From positions 77,273-141,272 of the forward strand of contig CAVTTB010000006.1 in the NCBI GenBank assembly GCA_963737555.1: a stretch of 64,000 nucleotides of DNA. The letters run 5' to 3'. Below, one piece after another: positions 38,088-47,548 of this stretch. A model generated the notes under the pieces. It had not been told where the DNA came from, made no database searches, and was given only the letters and a program-made list of their open reading frames with translations. A program made the position numbers and the translations under genes. The DNA comes from JAHJQQ01 sp963737555. GTDB taxonomy: Bacteria > Pseudomonadota > Gammaproteobacteria > Thiohalobacterales > Thiohalobacteraceae. Numbering within the stretch: the stretch's first letter is position 1; each line of letters begins with the position of its first letter.

Positions 38088-38785
38088 ATCGACCGTTTCA
38101 GCATCAGTTCTTTGATGCGACCGATGGCGCGGGTCGGGTTGAGGCCTTTCGGACAGACCTCGACGCAGTTCATGATGGTGTGACAGCGGAACAGTTTGAA
38201 CGGGCCTTCGAGTTCGTCGAGGCGCAGGTCGGTGGCCTGATCGCGGCTGTCGGCGAGGAAGCGCCAGGATTGCAGCAGCGCAGCCGGACCGAGAAATTTA
38301 TCCGGGTTCCACCAGAACGATGGGCAACTGGTGGAACAACAGGCGCACAGGATGCATTCGTAGAGACCATCGAGTTGTTCGCGTTCGGCCGGTGATTGCA
38401 GACGTTCGACTTCGGGCTCGGGGTCTTCGTTGATCAGGTAGGGCTTGGCGGCGCGGTATTGATTGTAGAACTGACTCATGTCGACGATGAGATCGCGGAT
38501 CACCGGCTGTGCCGGCAGCGGTCGTAATTCGATCGGCGTTTTGAGGCTGGCGAGCGGCGTGACACAGGCCAGGCCGTTGCGACCGTTGATGTTCATGCCG
38601 TCGGAACCACATACGCCTTCCTGGCAGGAGCGGCGGAAGCTTAGAGTTTCATCCTGCGCCTTCAATTCCAACAGCGCGTCGAGCAGCATCATGCCGGGCC
38701 AGATCTTGGCTTCGTCCAGCACATAGTCCTGCATGTACGGCTGGCTGTCTTTGTCCGGGTCGAAGCGGTAAATGGAGAAGCGCAT
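38084..38785 (-). CDS. sdhB: Succinate dehydrogenase iron-sulfur subunit
   Basis: A 233-residue protein carrying three Fe-S clusters. The [2Fe-2S] ligands lie in SCQEGVCGSDG and NGLACVT; the 4Fe and 3Fe clusters are bound by CILCACCSTSCPSFWWN and CHTIMNCVEVCPKGLNP. It passes electrons from SdhA to the membrane anchor. Its start shares one base with the end of sdhA. Confidence 0.97.
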   Translation of the reverse strand: MRFSIYRFDPDKDSQPYMQDYVLDEAKIWPGMMLLDALLELKAQDETLSFRRSCQEGVCGSDGMNINGRNGLACVTPLASLKTPIELRPLPAQPVIRDLIVDMSQFYNQYRAAKPYLINEDPEPEVERLQSPAEREQLDGLYECILCACCSTSCPSFWWNPDKFLGPAALLQSWRFLADSRDQATDLRLDELEGPFKLFRCHTIMNCVEVCPKGLNPTRAIGRIKELMLKRSM

Positions 38786-40548
38786 TAATACACCCTCTTC
38801 TTCGGCGGGAACGGGTCGACGCTGATCGGTTTGATGCGCACGGGTTTGTAATCCATACGCTGCCCTTCTTTATGAAACAGGCTGTGACGCATCCAGTGTA
38901 CGTCGTCGCGCTCGGGATAATCCACGCGCGAGTGCGCGCCACGGCTTTCGCGACGTTCCAGCGCCGAGCAGACGGTGGCCAGCGCGATGTCCATGAGGTT
39001 CTCCAGTTCCAGCGCCTCGATGCGCGCGGTGTTGAAGACCTTGCTGTGATCTGTGATATGCGCGTTCTGCAGGCGCGCCTCCAATTCAATGACCTTGGCG
39101 ACGCCTTCACGCAACACCGCTTCGTCGCGGTACACACCACAGTATTGTTCCATCACCGTCTGTAACTCGCGCTTGAGGCCATCGACGGTCTCGCTGCCGT
39201 CACGGCGATCCCAACGACTGAGACGCGCCATGGCTTGATCGACGCTGTCATCGTTCATCGGCCGGTGATAACGGGTCTGCTTGAGTTCATCGATGATGTG
39301 ATTGGCGGCGGCGCGGCCGAACACCAGGATGTCGAGCAGCGAATTACCGCCGAGTCGATTGGCGCCGTGCACCGACACGCAGGCGCATTCACCCGCAGCA
39401 TATAAGCCCTGCACCGGTTCTTCCGGGCCGTTGTGTTCGGGCACGACGACCTGACCATAGCGATTGGTGGGGATGCCACCCATGGTGTAATGCGCGGTCG
39501 GATAGACCGGGATCGGTGTCACGGCCGGGTCGAGATAGAGGAAGGTCTTGACCGTCTCGCGGATGCCGGGCAGACGCTTGGCGACCACATCCACACCGAG
39601 ATGATCGAGCTTGAGCAGCACGTGATCTTTGTTCGGCCCGCAGCCGCGGCCTTCACGCACTTCGGTATAGATCGCGCGGCTGACCACATCGCGGCTGGCG
39701 AGATCCTTGGCTTTGGGCGCGTAACGCTCCATGAAGCGCTCGCCCTCACCGTTCACCAAATAGCCGCCCTCGCCGCGCGCGCCCTCGGTGATGAGCATGC
39801 CCTTACCGGCAATGCCGGTCGGGTGGAACTGAAAGAACTCCATATCTTGTAGCGGTATGCCGGCACGCAAGGCCATGGCCATGCCATCGCCGGTGTTGAT
39901 GAGCGCATTGGTGTTGGTGCGGAACAATTGCCCCGCGCCGCCGGTGGCGAGCAGCGTGGTCTTGGCCTCGATGATTAAAGGCTCGCCAGTGGCGATTTCC
40001 AACACCAGCGCGCCGAGCACCGTGCCGTCACGGTCGCGCAACAGATCGATGGCGAAATATTCGTCGAAGAAATGCGTGCGCGCGCGGATGTTCTGCTGAT
40101 ACAGCGAATGCAGGATGGCATGACCGGTGCGGTCTGCCGCGGCACAGGTGCGTGCCGCTTGTTCGCCACCGAAATCACGGCTCTGACCGCCGAAGGCACG
40201 TTGGTAAATCTTGCCGTTGTCCAGGCGCGAGAATGGCACGCCCATGTGTTCCAATTCGTAGACGGCGCGCGGTGCGGCACGACACATGTATTCGATGGCA
40301 TCCTGGTCGCCCAGGTAATCGCTGCCTTTGACGGTGTCGAACATGTGCCAATGCCAATTGTCGGGCAGCACATTGGCCAGCGCGGCATTCACCCCACCCT
40401 GGGCAGCGACAGTGTGTGAGCGGGTCGGAAAGACTTTGGACACCACTGCGACACGCGCCTCGGCTTGCGATAATTGCAGGGCGGCACGCAAGCCGCCGCC
40501 GCCGGCACCGATAATCAGCGTATCGAAATTACGGCGTGGCAGGCTCAT
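38785..40548 (-). CDS. sdhA: Succinate dehydrogenase flavoprotein subunit
   Basis: A 587-residue flavoprotein oxidising succinate to fumarate. It has the dinucleotide fold IIGAGGGGLRAAL, the FAD-attachment histidine in TRSHTVAAQGG, HPTGIAGKGMLITEGARGEGG in part, and the C-terminal YPERDDVHWM. ATG 40548 (MSLPRRNFDTLI) is chosen because it overlaps the sdhD stop (ATGA); the frame is open 75 codons further but not protein-like. Confidence 0.97.
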   Translation of the reverse strand: MSLPRRNFDTLIIGAGGGGLRAALQLSQAEARVAVVSKVFPTRSHTVAAQGGVNAALANVLPDNWHWHMFDTVKGSDYLGDQDAIEYMCRAAPRAVYELEHMGVPFSRLDNGKIYQRAFGGQSRDFGGEQAARTCAAADRTGHAILHSLYQQNIRARTHFFDEYFAIDLLRDRDGTVLGALVLEIATGEPLIIEAKTTLLATGGAGQLFRTNTNALINTGDGMAMALRAGIPLQDMEFFQFHPTGIAGKGMLITEGARGEGGYLVNGEGERFMERYAPKAKDLASRDVVSRAIYTEVREGRGCGPNKDHVLLKLDHLGVDVVAKRLPGIRETVKTFLYLDPAVTPIPVYPTAHYTMGGIPTNRYGQVVVPEHNGPEEPVQGLYAAGECACVSVHGANRLGGNSLLDILVFGRAAANHIIDELKQTRYHRPMNDDSVDQAMARLSRWDRRDGSETVDGLKRELQTVMEQYCGVYRDEAVLREGVAKVIELEARLQNAHITDHSKVFNTARIEALELENLMDIALATVCSALERRESRGAHSRVDYPERDDVHWMRHSLFHKEGQRMDYKPVRIKPISVDPFPPKKRVY

Positions 40549-40898
40549 GCCCCACTCCCCCCGATGGCGGCTAGAAACAACACGCGCAACGACCACAAAC
40601 CACAACCGGCGAGCATCAATATCACAGCGGCGAACAGCGTCACGCGCAGGACGGTGTGAGTGACGTAGTCGATGATCACATCGCGGATGCCGACCCAGGC
40701 ATGAATCAGTATTGAGAGCACAAACAGACCGGTCGCGAGGTTGACCATGGGGTTGGCTAGCCAAGCGTGCCAAACATCGTAATCACTCAAGGGCGTGCGG
40801 ATAAAATGAATGAACAGATAAACGATGAATAGCAGCAGATACGCGGCCGTGATGCGTTGCAGCAACCAGGCACGCAGGCCATGCGCCTGGCGACTCAC
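40545..40898 (-). CDS. sdhD: Succinate dehydrogenase membrane anchor subunit SdhD
   Basis: A 117-residue protein with three membrane spans (ITAAYLLLFIVYLFIHFI; MVNLATGLFVLSILIHAWVG; LRVTLFAAVILMLAGCGLW). The start is a GTG at 40898 overlapping the sdhC stop as GTGA and giving VSRQAHGLRAWLLQR, the SdhD N-terminus that helps bind quinone. The histidine in SILIHAWVGIRDV is the expected haem ligand region. Confidence 0.92.
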   Translation of the reverse strand: MSRQAHGLRAWLLQRITAAYLLLFIVYLFIHFIRTPLSDYDVWHAWLANPMVNLATGLFVLSILIHAWVGIRDVIIDYVTHTVLRVTLFAAVILMLAGCGLWSLRVLFLAAIGGSGA

Positions 40899-41275
40899 CA
40901 CACACCCCACAACCACAGCGCCGTCAACAGCGGTGCGGCGCAATTCACGGTCCAGGCCGACGCACGCGCACTGGATTTGTTCAGGCCGATGTCCATGTCG
41001 AGCAGCAGAAAACGGATGCCCGCCAGGACATGCTGCACAAACGACCAGGCGATCACGACTTGAACGGCGCGAATGGGTGTGTAACTTAGAATCTCAGCGG
41101 CACGGGCGAAGCCCTCCGGTCCCTGCAGCGACAGATCGAGCAGGAAGGCCGCCAGCGGGAGAGACAGAAACAGCAAAATGCCGGAAATACGGTGCGCGAT
41201 CGAAGCGACCGCCCCAACGGGCATGCGGATCAGCAGGAGATTGAGAAATCTGGGCCGGGACGCGGTCGTAGACAT
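40895..41275 (-). CDS. sdhC: Succinate dehydrogenase cytochrome b556 subunit SdhC
   Basis: A 126-residue protein starting MSTTASRPRFLNLLLIRMPVG, with the SIAHRISGILLFLS motif that contributes quinone and haem binding, and three spans. First gene of the sdhCDAB-sdhE-ygfX operon. It is divergent from ygfZ, so the 136 bases between 41276 and 41411 must hold both promoters. Confidence 0.94.
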   Translation of the reverse strand: MSTTASRPRFLNLLLIRMPVGAVASIAHRISGILLFLSLPLAAFLLDLSLQGPEGFARAAEILSYTPIRAVQVVIAWSFVQHVLAGIRFLLLDMDIGLNKSSARASAWTVNCAAPLLTALWLWGVW

Positions 41276-41411
41276 AGTGAACCTGTTTTCGTTGCGCACG
41301 TTTATAGCATTGCCGCACGGCCTATGCCAGCCCACAATTACCCCAGTCGTCGGCCGGCTGACACTTCAACGTAGATTGACTACCATGGCCGGGCTTTCAA
41401 ACGGGAGAGAA

Positions 41412-42467
41412 ATGCAGATGCAAGCCGAGTGGAAAACCTTTTTGCAGAATCACGGCGCGGAATTCGACGGCCAGGATGCCGTCCTCAGTTTCGGCAGTCC
41501 GCAGCGTGAGCGCAGCCTGGCGTTATCCGGAACGGTATTGGCCGACCTCTCCCAGATCGGGATATTGGCCGTGCGCGGCGCGGATGCCGAGACATTTCTC
41601 CAGGGCCAGTTCACCAACGACGTGCGCCACCTGGACGCCGCGCACAGTCAGCTCAACGGTTATTGCAGCCCCAAGGGACGTCTGCTAGCGACCTTCCGCA
41701 TCTTTCGCAGCGACGCTGCCTACATGTTGTGCATGCCCAGCGCCATGCTGGAATCGGTACGCAAGCGTTTACAGATGTTCATCATGCGCAGTGCTGTCAC
41801 GCTGGAACCTGCCAGCGAGCGTTCAGTGCACATCGGTGTGTCGGGGGCAAACGCACAGTCTGCGTTAGAGGGAATGATCCAGACATTACCGGCCGATGTT
41901 GATGGCGTCACTCAGAGCGGTGAGTTCACGGTGTTGCGTATTCCCGGCATCGCGCCGCGCTTTGAAATATTCGCGCCGCTGTCTGCGATGGAGAAACTCT
42001 GGGAGGCGCTGGCCGCACACGCCGCGCCGGTTGGCACGGCGGCCTGGGAACTGTTGGATATTCAGGCAGGCTTGCCGAGCATTGTCGCGGAAACGGCGGA
42101 TGCGTTCGTGCCACAGATGGTCAATTTTGGATTGATTGGCGGCGTCAGCTTCAAGAAGGGTTGCTACACCGGCCAGGAAGTGGTCGCCCGTATGCAATAT
42201 CTCGGCAAGCTCAAGCGCCAGATGTATTTGGCACGTATCCCAACCGAGCAATCGCCACAACCGGGTGACGATCTTTTTAGCGCCGACGTCGCCGAGCAGA
42301 GTGTCGGTAAGGTCGTCAATGCTCAGCCACATCCCGATGGCGGCTATGCGGTTCTGGCCGTCATTCAGATCGGCAGTCGCGAGGCGGGTGCGGTGCATTA
42401 TGGCGCTGCGGATGGACCTGCTCTGATATTTTCCGAATTACCGTATGCGCTTGCTGATGTGGAATGA
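41412..42467 (+). CDS. ygfZ: Folate-dependent tRNA-modifying/Fe-S repair protein YgfZ
   Basis: A 351-residue GcvT-like protein with the invariant motif GCYTGQEVVARMQYLGKLKR and an N-terminal FLQGQFTNDVRHL region. YgfZ supports synthesis and repair of Fe-S enzymes through folate. GGGAGAG lies just before the ATG. Divergent from the sdh operon, as in many gammaproteobacteria, where its clients include succinate dehydrogenase. Confidence 0.94.
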   Translation: MQMQAEWKTFLQNHGAEFDGQDAVLSFGSPQRERSLALSGTVLADLSQIGILAVRGADAETFLQGQFTNDVRHLDAAHSQLNGYCSPKGRLLATFRIFRSDAAYMLCMPSAMLESVRKRLQMFIMRSAVTLEPASERSVHIGVSGANAQSALEGMIQTLPADVDGVTQSGEFTVLRIPGIAPRFEIFAPLSAMEKLWEALAAHAAPVGTAAWELLDIQAGLPSIVAETADAFVPQMVNFGLIGGVSFKKGCYTGQEVVARMQYLGKLKRQMYLARIPTEQSPQPGDDLFSADVAEQSVGKVVNAQPHPDGGYAVLAVIQIGSREAGAVHYGAADGPALIFSELPYALADVE

Positions 42468-42511
42468 TTCAAATGGCAGGGGCGATTAGCCACAGATACC
42501 GCAGACAGTTA

Positions 42512-44461
42512 TCAGACCGACGGAACCTTCCAGCCGGCGTTTTCTAGGTAGCGATTGAAATCGTCCACGGGCAGTGGTCGGCTGATGCAGTAGCCCTGCG
42601 CCAGATCACAACCCATTTCGCGCAGCATGTTCAGTGTAGATTCGCTTTCAACACCCTCAGCGATGACCGCCAAACCGAGGTTGTGCGCCAGGTCTATCGT
42701 CGAGCGCACGATAATGGCGTCGTCGCGGTCGGTTTCCATATCCATGACAAACGAGCGATCGATTTTCAGTTCGCTGACCGGCAGTTTCTTCAACCGGCTC
42801 AACGAAGAATGTCCCGTACCGAAATCGTCGATCGAGAACGAGATACCGTGATCACGTAACTCGTTCAGCACGCTGCCCACCTTGATGTGCTCGCCCAGAA
42901 ACACGCTTTCGGTTATCTCCAAAACCAAGCACGATGGGTTGGATGGGTAACGCTGCAGCAAGGACAACACTTGCGCGGGGAACTGTGGATCTAACAAGCT
43001 ATGAATAGAAATATTGACGGCCACGGTGAGATGGATGCCGGAATCACGCCAACGCGCGCACTGTTGCAGGCTATGTTCAATGGCCCATAGCGTGAACGGG
43101 CGGATCAGGCCGGTCTGTTCCAGAATGGGGATGAACTGATCCGGCGGCACCAGCCCGCGCTCGGCATGTGGCCAGCGCGCCAGCGCCTCCACACCGCAGA
43201 TTTCACCAGCGCGCAGATCGACTTTAGGCTGGAAGTACAGTTTGAATTCGTGATTGACCAAGGCATGGCGCAAATCGCCGACCAGACTCAAACGTTCCGG
43301 CGGGGCGACAATCTCGGCAGCATCGTATACGGTGTAGCCGAAGCGGGTGCGTTTGGCCGTGTACATAGCGATGTCGGCATGCTTCATCAGCGTCCCGGTA
43401 TCCAGGCCATGGGCCGGATACAGGGCAATACCGACGCTGGCCGCCACGGAAAAGCGGATACCGTCGATGTCAAAATCGGGCTCGAGAACCGCCAGTAGAT
43501 TGCCCGCGAGGTGGCTGGCCAGATCGGCATCGGCATCGGGAACGACCACGGCGAATTCGTCACCACCCAAGCGACCCACCGTATCGGTCTGACGCAACTG
43601 CCCCGAGAAACGTTCCGCCACCTGCACCAAGAGTTGATCGCCAACATTATGCCCGAGGGTCTCGTTGACCTCTTTGAAATGGTCGAGATCGATTATCAAC
43701 ACGGCCACTTTGCCCGCTTCGCGTTGCGCCGCGAACAAGGCCTGCTGTAAACGATCCTGCAACAATGAACGATTCGGCAATTGCGTCAATTGGTCGTAAA
43801 GCGCGAGATGATTCAACTCGCGATTGATCGCGGTCAATTCGTTATTGAGCTGACGCAACTCGGTCTGATACACCTCGGCACTGCGTTTGGCCTGACCCAA
43901 TTCTTCAAAGGCAATGGCGTTCTCGATGGCGATGCTGACTTGGCCGGCGAACAGAGAGAGCAGGTTCAGATCCTGCTGGGTAAAGTCGCCGCCACCGATT
44001 TTGTTGACGCCGGCGAGGCCACCCAGAAAATGGCTTTTGCCGATCATGGGCACCAGGATCAAGGTACCAGCTTCGGCTTCCCAGCGGTTGCGTTCTACTG
44101 AGTCGAGTTCATCCAGCACGCCACGCCACCACGGGCGTTTGTGCCGCCACACCCAGCCACAGACGCCGTAATCGAGCGGCAGGCTTTCGCCGACGATCTC
44201 CGCGGCATTGGCACCGGCACCGGCACGGTAGGTGTAGTGTTCACAATCTGTGTCGAGGACGGGGATGAGCAGTGTTTCGGCGTTGATTAATTCACGGGCC
44301 CGCTCGGCGACCATATCGAAAACCGTGCCCAGATCGAGCTGGCTGTTGATCGCCGAAACGGTTTCTTTGAGGAGCTCGATCTCGCGTTCGCGCAGACGCA
44401 ATTCCAGCTCCATCTGCTGGAAGCGCGCATTCTGATCGCTATCTCGCTGGACTTGGCTCAC
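42512..44461 (-). CDS. GAF-GGDEF-EAL c-di-GMP signalling protein
   Basis: A 649-residue soluble protein. An N-terminal coiled coil (residues ~10-45) leads into a GAF sensor (~45-190, with GESLPLDYGVCGWVWRHKRP and IAIENAIAFEEL), a second coiled coil, a GGDEF domain (LGGDEFAVV, ~297) and an EAL domain (GVEALARW, ~423; EITES; DDFGTG). Both active sites are intact. It shares domain layout and close wording of its motifs with the membrane-bound protein at 32703-34625. The 250 bases upstream contain no recognisable gene. Confidence 0.94.
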   Translation of the reverse strand: MSQVQRDSDQNARFQQMELELRLREREIELLKETVSAINSQLDLGTVFDMVAERARELINAETLLIPVLDTDCEHYTYRAGAGANAAEIVGESLPLDYGVCGWVWRHKRPWWRGVLDELDSVERNRWEAEAGTLILVPMIGKSHFLGGLAGVNKIGGGDFTQQDLNLLSLFAGQVSIAIENAIAFEELGQAKRSAEVYQTELRQLNNELTAINRELNHLALYDQLTQLPNRSLLQDRLQQALFAAQREAGKVAVLIIDLDHFKEVNETLGHNVGDQLLVQVAERFSGQLRQTDTVGRLGGDEFAVVVPDADADLASHLAGNLLAVLEPDFDIDGIRFSVAASVGIALYPAHGLDTGTLMKHADIAMYTAKRTRFGYTVYDAAEIVAPPERLSLVGDLRHALVNHEFKLYFQPKVDLRAGEICGVEALARWPHAERGLVPPDQFIPILEQTGLIRPFTLWAIEHSLQQCARWRDSGIHLTVAVNISIHSLLDPQFPAQVLSLLQRYPSNPSCLVLEITESVFLGEHIKVGSVLNELRDHGISFSIDDFGTGHSSLSRLKKLPVSELKIDRSFVMDMETDRDDAIIVRSTIDLAHNLGLAVIAEGVESESTLNMLREMGCDLAQGYCISRPLPVDDFNRYLENAGWKVPSV

Positions 44462-44713
44462 CCTGAAACCTCATTGGGTCGCTTGAGAAGTTCGGTATCG
44501 ACGCACCCCGGGAAGCCCAGGGGCAACAATGGCTCGATACCTTGACTATAGCTGTATCGAAACTAGCGATTAAGAACTTGAATTGCAAATCGATATGGGC
44601 ATAAGCATAGCACCTGGCTGAGCGGGTCAGCGGCCATCCCGGAGCAGCTACAATCTGAGGGGCCGAGCAATAATATCTATAATAATCAAGGTATGTAAAT
44701 GCCTTTTCTCGGT

Positions 44714-46207
44714 TCAGCCCGGGCGCATATGCGGGAACAGCAGCACGTCACGAATAGAGGGCGCATCGGTGAACAGCATGACCAGACGGTCGATGCCAAT
44801 GCCCTCGCCCGCCGTCGGCGGCATGCCATGCTCCAGGGCGCAGATGTAATCGGCATCGAAATGCATGGCCTCCTCGTCGCCCGCGTCCTTGTCCTCGACC
44901 TGACGACGGAAGCGTTCGGCCTGATCCTCGGCGTCGTTCAACTCGGAAAAGCCATTGGCGATTTCGCGACCGCCGACGAAGAATTCGAAGCGGTCGGTGA
45001 CGAACGGGTCGTTATCATTGCAACGCGCCAGCGGCGATACTTCGGTCGGATAGGCCGTAATAAAGGTCGGGTGCTTGAGTTGCGCTTCAACGGTCTTTTC
45101 GAAAATCTCGATCTGGACCTTGCCCAAGCCATAGCTGGATTTGAGGGCGATGCCCAAACGCTCCGCGATGCCTCGCGCCGTCCCCAGATCGTCGAGATCG
45201 GCCGCCGTGATATCCGGATTGAAATGCAGGATGGAGTCTTTGACCGTCATGCGCACGAAGGAACGGCCGAAATCGTATTCCTCACCCTGATACTGAATGC
45301 TCGTAGATCCGAGCAGCGCCTGCGCCATGCTCCGCAATAACGCTTCTGTCAGGTCCATCAGGTCATGATAATCCGCGTAGGCCTGATAGAACTCCAACAT
45401 GGTGAATTCGGGATTGTGCCGTGTCGACAACCCTTCGTTGCGGAAGTTGCGATTGATTTCATAAACCTTCTCGAAACCACCGACGACGAGCCGCTTGAGA
45501 TACAACTCCGGCGCGATGCGCAGGAATAATTGCATGTCCAACGCATTGTGATGCGTGGTGAACGGCCGCGCCGTGGCGCCGCCGGGGATCATCTGCATCA
45601 TCGGCGTTTCCACTTCGAGAAAGCCGCGTTCGTTGAGGAAACTGCGGATGTACTGCACGACTTGCGTACGCAACCGGAACACGTTGCGCGACGGTTCGCT
45701 CATGATGAGATCGAGATAACGCTGCCGATAACGGGTTTCCTGATCGGACAGACCGTGGAATTTTTCCGGCAAAGGGCGCAGCGATTTGGTGAGCAGGCGG
45801 ATCTGATCGACCTTGACGCTCAGTTCGCCGGTCTTGGTCTTGAACAACACGCCTTCGGCACCGAGGATATCGCCGACATCCCAGGTCTTGAACTGCTGGT
45901 AGACGCCTTCTTGCAGGCCATCGCGTTCCAGAAATAACTGGATACGCCCGGACATATCCAGCAGTTGCGTGAAGCTGGCCTTGCCCATGATGCGCTTGGC
46001 CATCATGCGTCCGGCCACGCGCACACGATGCGTGTTGCTGGCGAAATAGTCGGCGTCTTTCTCGCCGTATTCGGCGTGCAACTCGCCGGCCATCACGTCG
46101 CGACGGAAATCGTTCGGAAAGGCGATGCCATTGGCGCGCAGCTGCTTGAGCTTTTCGCGGCGCTCGCTGATCAGTCGATTTTCGTCCTGCTGCGTTTCAT
46201 CTGTCAT
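44714..46207 (-). CDS. lysS: Lysyl-tRNA synthetase, class II
   Basis: A 497-residue enzyme with the OB-fold anticodon domain (residues ~60-170, AGRMMAKRIMGKASF) and the class II core: motif 1 around FLEVETPMMQMIPGGATARPF in part, motif 2 NRNFRNEGLSTRHNPEFTM and motif 3 GEGIGIDRLVMLF. It charges tRNA-Lys. It lies 160 bases after prfB in the same direction, the conserved prfB-lysS order. Confidence 0.97.
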   Translation of the reverse strand: MTDETQQDENRLISERREKLKQLRANGIAFPNDFRRDVMAGELHAEYGEKDADYFASNTHRVRVAGRMMAKRIMGKASFTQLLDMSGRIQLFLERDGLQEGVYQQFKTWDVGDILGAEGVLFKTKTGELSVKVDQIRLLTKSLRPLPEKFHGLSDQETRYRQRYLDLIMSEPSRNVFRLRTQVVQYIRSFLNERGFLEVETPMMQMIPGGATARPFTTHHNALDMQLFLRIAPELYLKRLVVGGFEKVYEINRNFRNEGLSTRHNPEFTMLEFYQAYADYHDLMDLTEALLRSMAQALLGSTSIQYQGEEYDFGRSFVRMTVKDSILHFNPDITAADLDDLGTARGIAERLGIALKSSYGLGKVQIEIFEKTVEAQLKHPTFITAYPTEVSPLARCNDNDPFVTDRFEFFVGGREIANGFSELNDAEDQAERFRRQVEDKDAGDEEAMHFDADYICALEHGMPPTAGEGIGIDRLVMLFTDAPSIRDVLLFPHMRPG

Positions 46208-46235
46208 CGTTGTTTCCGTTCTTCAATGTGTAAAA

Positions 46236-46347
46236 CCACCAAGACACCAAGAAATCATTTCTGAACCGCCAAGAACGCCAAGGCGCCAAGAAAACCTATT
46301 TTCTAACAATAAAATAAAAAAGATTTTGCTATTGAATTCCCTTGGCG
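46236..46347. repeat. CCAAG-rich intergenic repeat between prfB and lysS
   Basis: The segment holds CACCAAGACACCAAG, CCGCCAAGAACGCCAAGG, CGCCAAG and then an inverted CCTTGGCG about 55 bases on, with an A/T-rich centre. Short CxCCAAGA units repeated at irregular spacing plus an inverted end copy make it a degenerate repeat array or the remains of a small palindromic element. No coding capacity. Confidence 0.6.
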
Positions 46348-46368
46348 TCGTAGCTGTTCACACAATTA

Positions 46369-47468
46369 TTAAAGCCCGCTCTTGAGGCTGGCTTCGATGA
46401 ACACATCCAGGTCGCCGTCGAGCACGGCCTGGGTATTGCCGACTTCCACGCCGGTGCGTAAATCCTTGATGCGTGATTGATCGAGCACATAGGAGCGGAT
46501 CTGGCTGCCCCAGCCGATGTCGGATTTACTCTCTTCCACGACTTGCTGATCGGCGCGGCGCTTCTGCATTTCCATTTCGTACAGTTTCGCGGCCAGCTGC
46601 TTCATCGCCGTAGAACGGTTTTTGTGCTGCGACCGATCGCTCTGGCAGGCGACGACGATGCCGGACGGTATGTGCGTAATGCGGATGGCCGATTCGGTAC
46701 GGTTGACGTGCTGGCCGCCGGCACCGCTGGCGCGGTAGGTGTCGACCTTGAGGTCGGCCGGATTGATGTCGACTTCGAAACTGTCATCGATCTCCGGCGA
46801 GACGAATACGGCCGAGAATGAAGTGTGGCGGCGGTTGCCGGAATCGAACGGCGATTTACGCACCAGGCGATGCACGCCGGTCTCGGTACGCAACCAACCG
46901 TAGGCATACGGGCCATCGAATTTGATCGTGGCACTTTTGATGCCGGCGACTTCGCCGGCGGAGGCTTCGATCAGTTCAGTTTTGAAGCCGCGCCGCTCGC
47001 CCCAGCGCAGATACATGCGCAGCAGCATTTCCGCCCAGTCCTGCGCCTCGGTGCCGCCGGAGCCGGACTGAATATCGAGGAAGGCGTTGTTGGCGTCCAT
47101 CTCGCCGGAGAACATGCGGCGGAATTCCAGATCGGCGACTTGTTTTTCCAAGCGCGGCGAGATCGGTGCGCACGGACTCAACGGTCGCCTCATCGTCTTC
47201 CTCGCCGGCCATCTGCACCAGTTCGTCGGCATCGTTGAGCTTATCGCCCATCACGCCGAGCGTGAGTACGATTTCTTCGAGGCGCGCGCGTTCGCGGCCA
47301 AGTTCCTGCGCACGCTCGGGGTTGTCCCAGACCTTGGGCTGTTCCAGTTCGCGGTTTACTTCTTCGAGGCGTTCACGTTTGCCGTCGTAGTCAAAGATAC
47401 CCCCTCAGGGTCTCGGAGCGCCCCTTGAGGTCTTTGATGGTGGTGAGGATGGGATTGATTTCCAGCAT
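46369..47468 (-). CDS. prfB: Peptide chain release factor 2, with programmed frameshift and a second unprogrammed one
   Basis: Recognises UGA and UAA. ATG 47468 starts MLEINPILTTIKDLKGRSETLRGYL, followed by the classic CTT-TGA shift site; the next frame holds the coiled-coil domain, then near 47152 a second frame change interrupts SVRTDLAA/LEKQVADLEFRR. That one is mended by removing a single C and is not a known recoding site. Beyond it lie SPF (RLVRKSPFDSGNRRHTSFS) and the catalytic GGQ in ASGAGGQHVNRTESA. Total about 366 residues. RF2 is essential, so the second break is probably a sequence error. Confidence 0.95.
47391..47405 (-). promoter_or_regulatory. prfB programmed +1 frameshift site
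   Basis: On the minus strand the sequence reads AGGGGGTATCTTTGAC: an internal Shine-Dalgarno (AGGGGG), then CTT and the in-frame stop TGA. Low RF2 slows termination at TGA and lets the ribosome slip +1 to make full-length RF2. This matches the E. coli site base for base over the key positions. Confidence 0.97.
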
Positions 47469-47548
47469 CGTGATTGTATCCAGAATTCGCGAAGGCGCGA
47501 TGATACACCAGCCGCCGCGCTGTGTGCGGCCCAGCTATACCGAATCGC

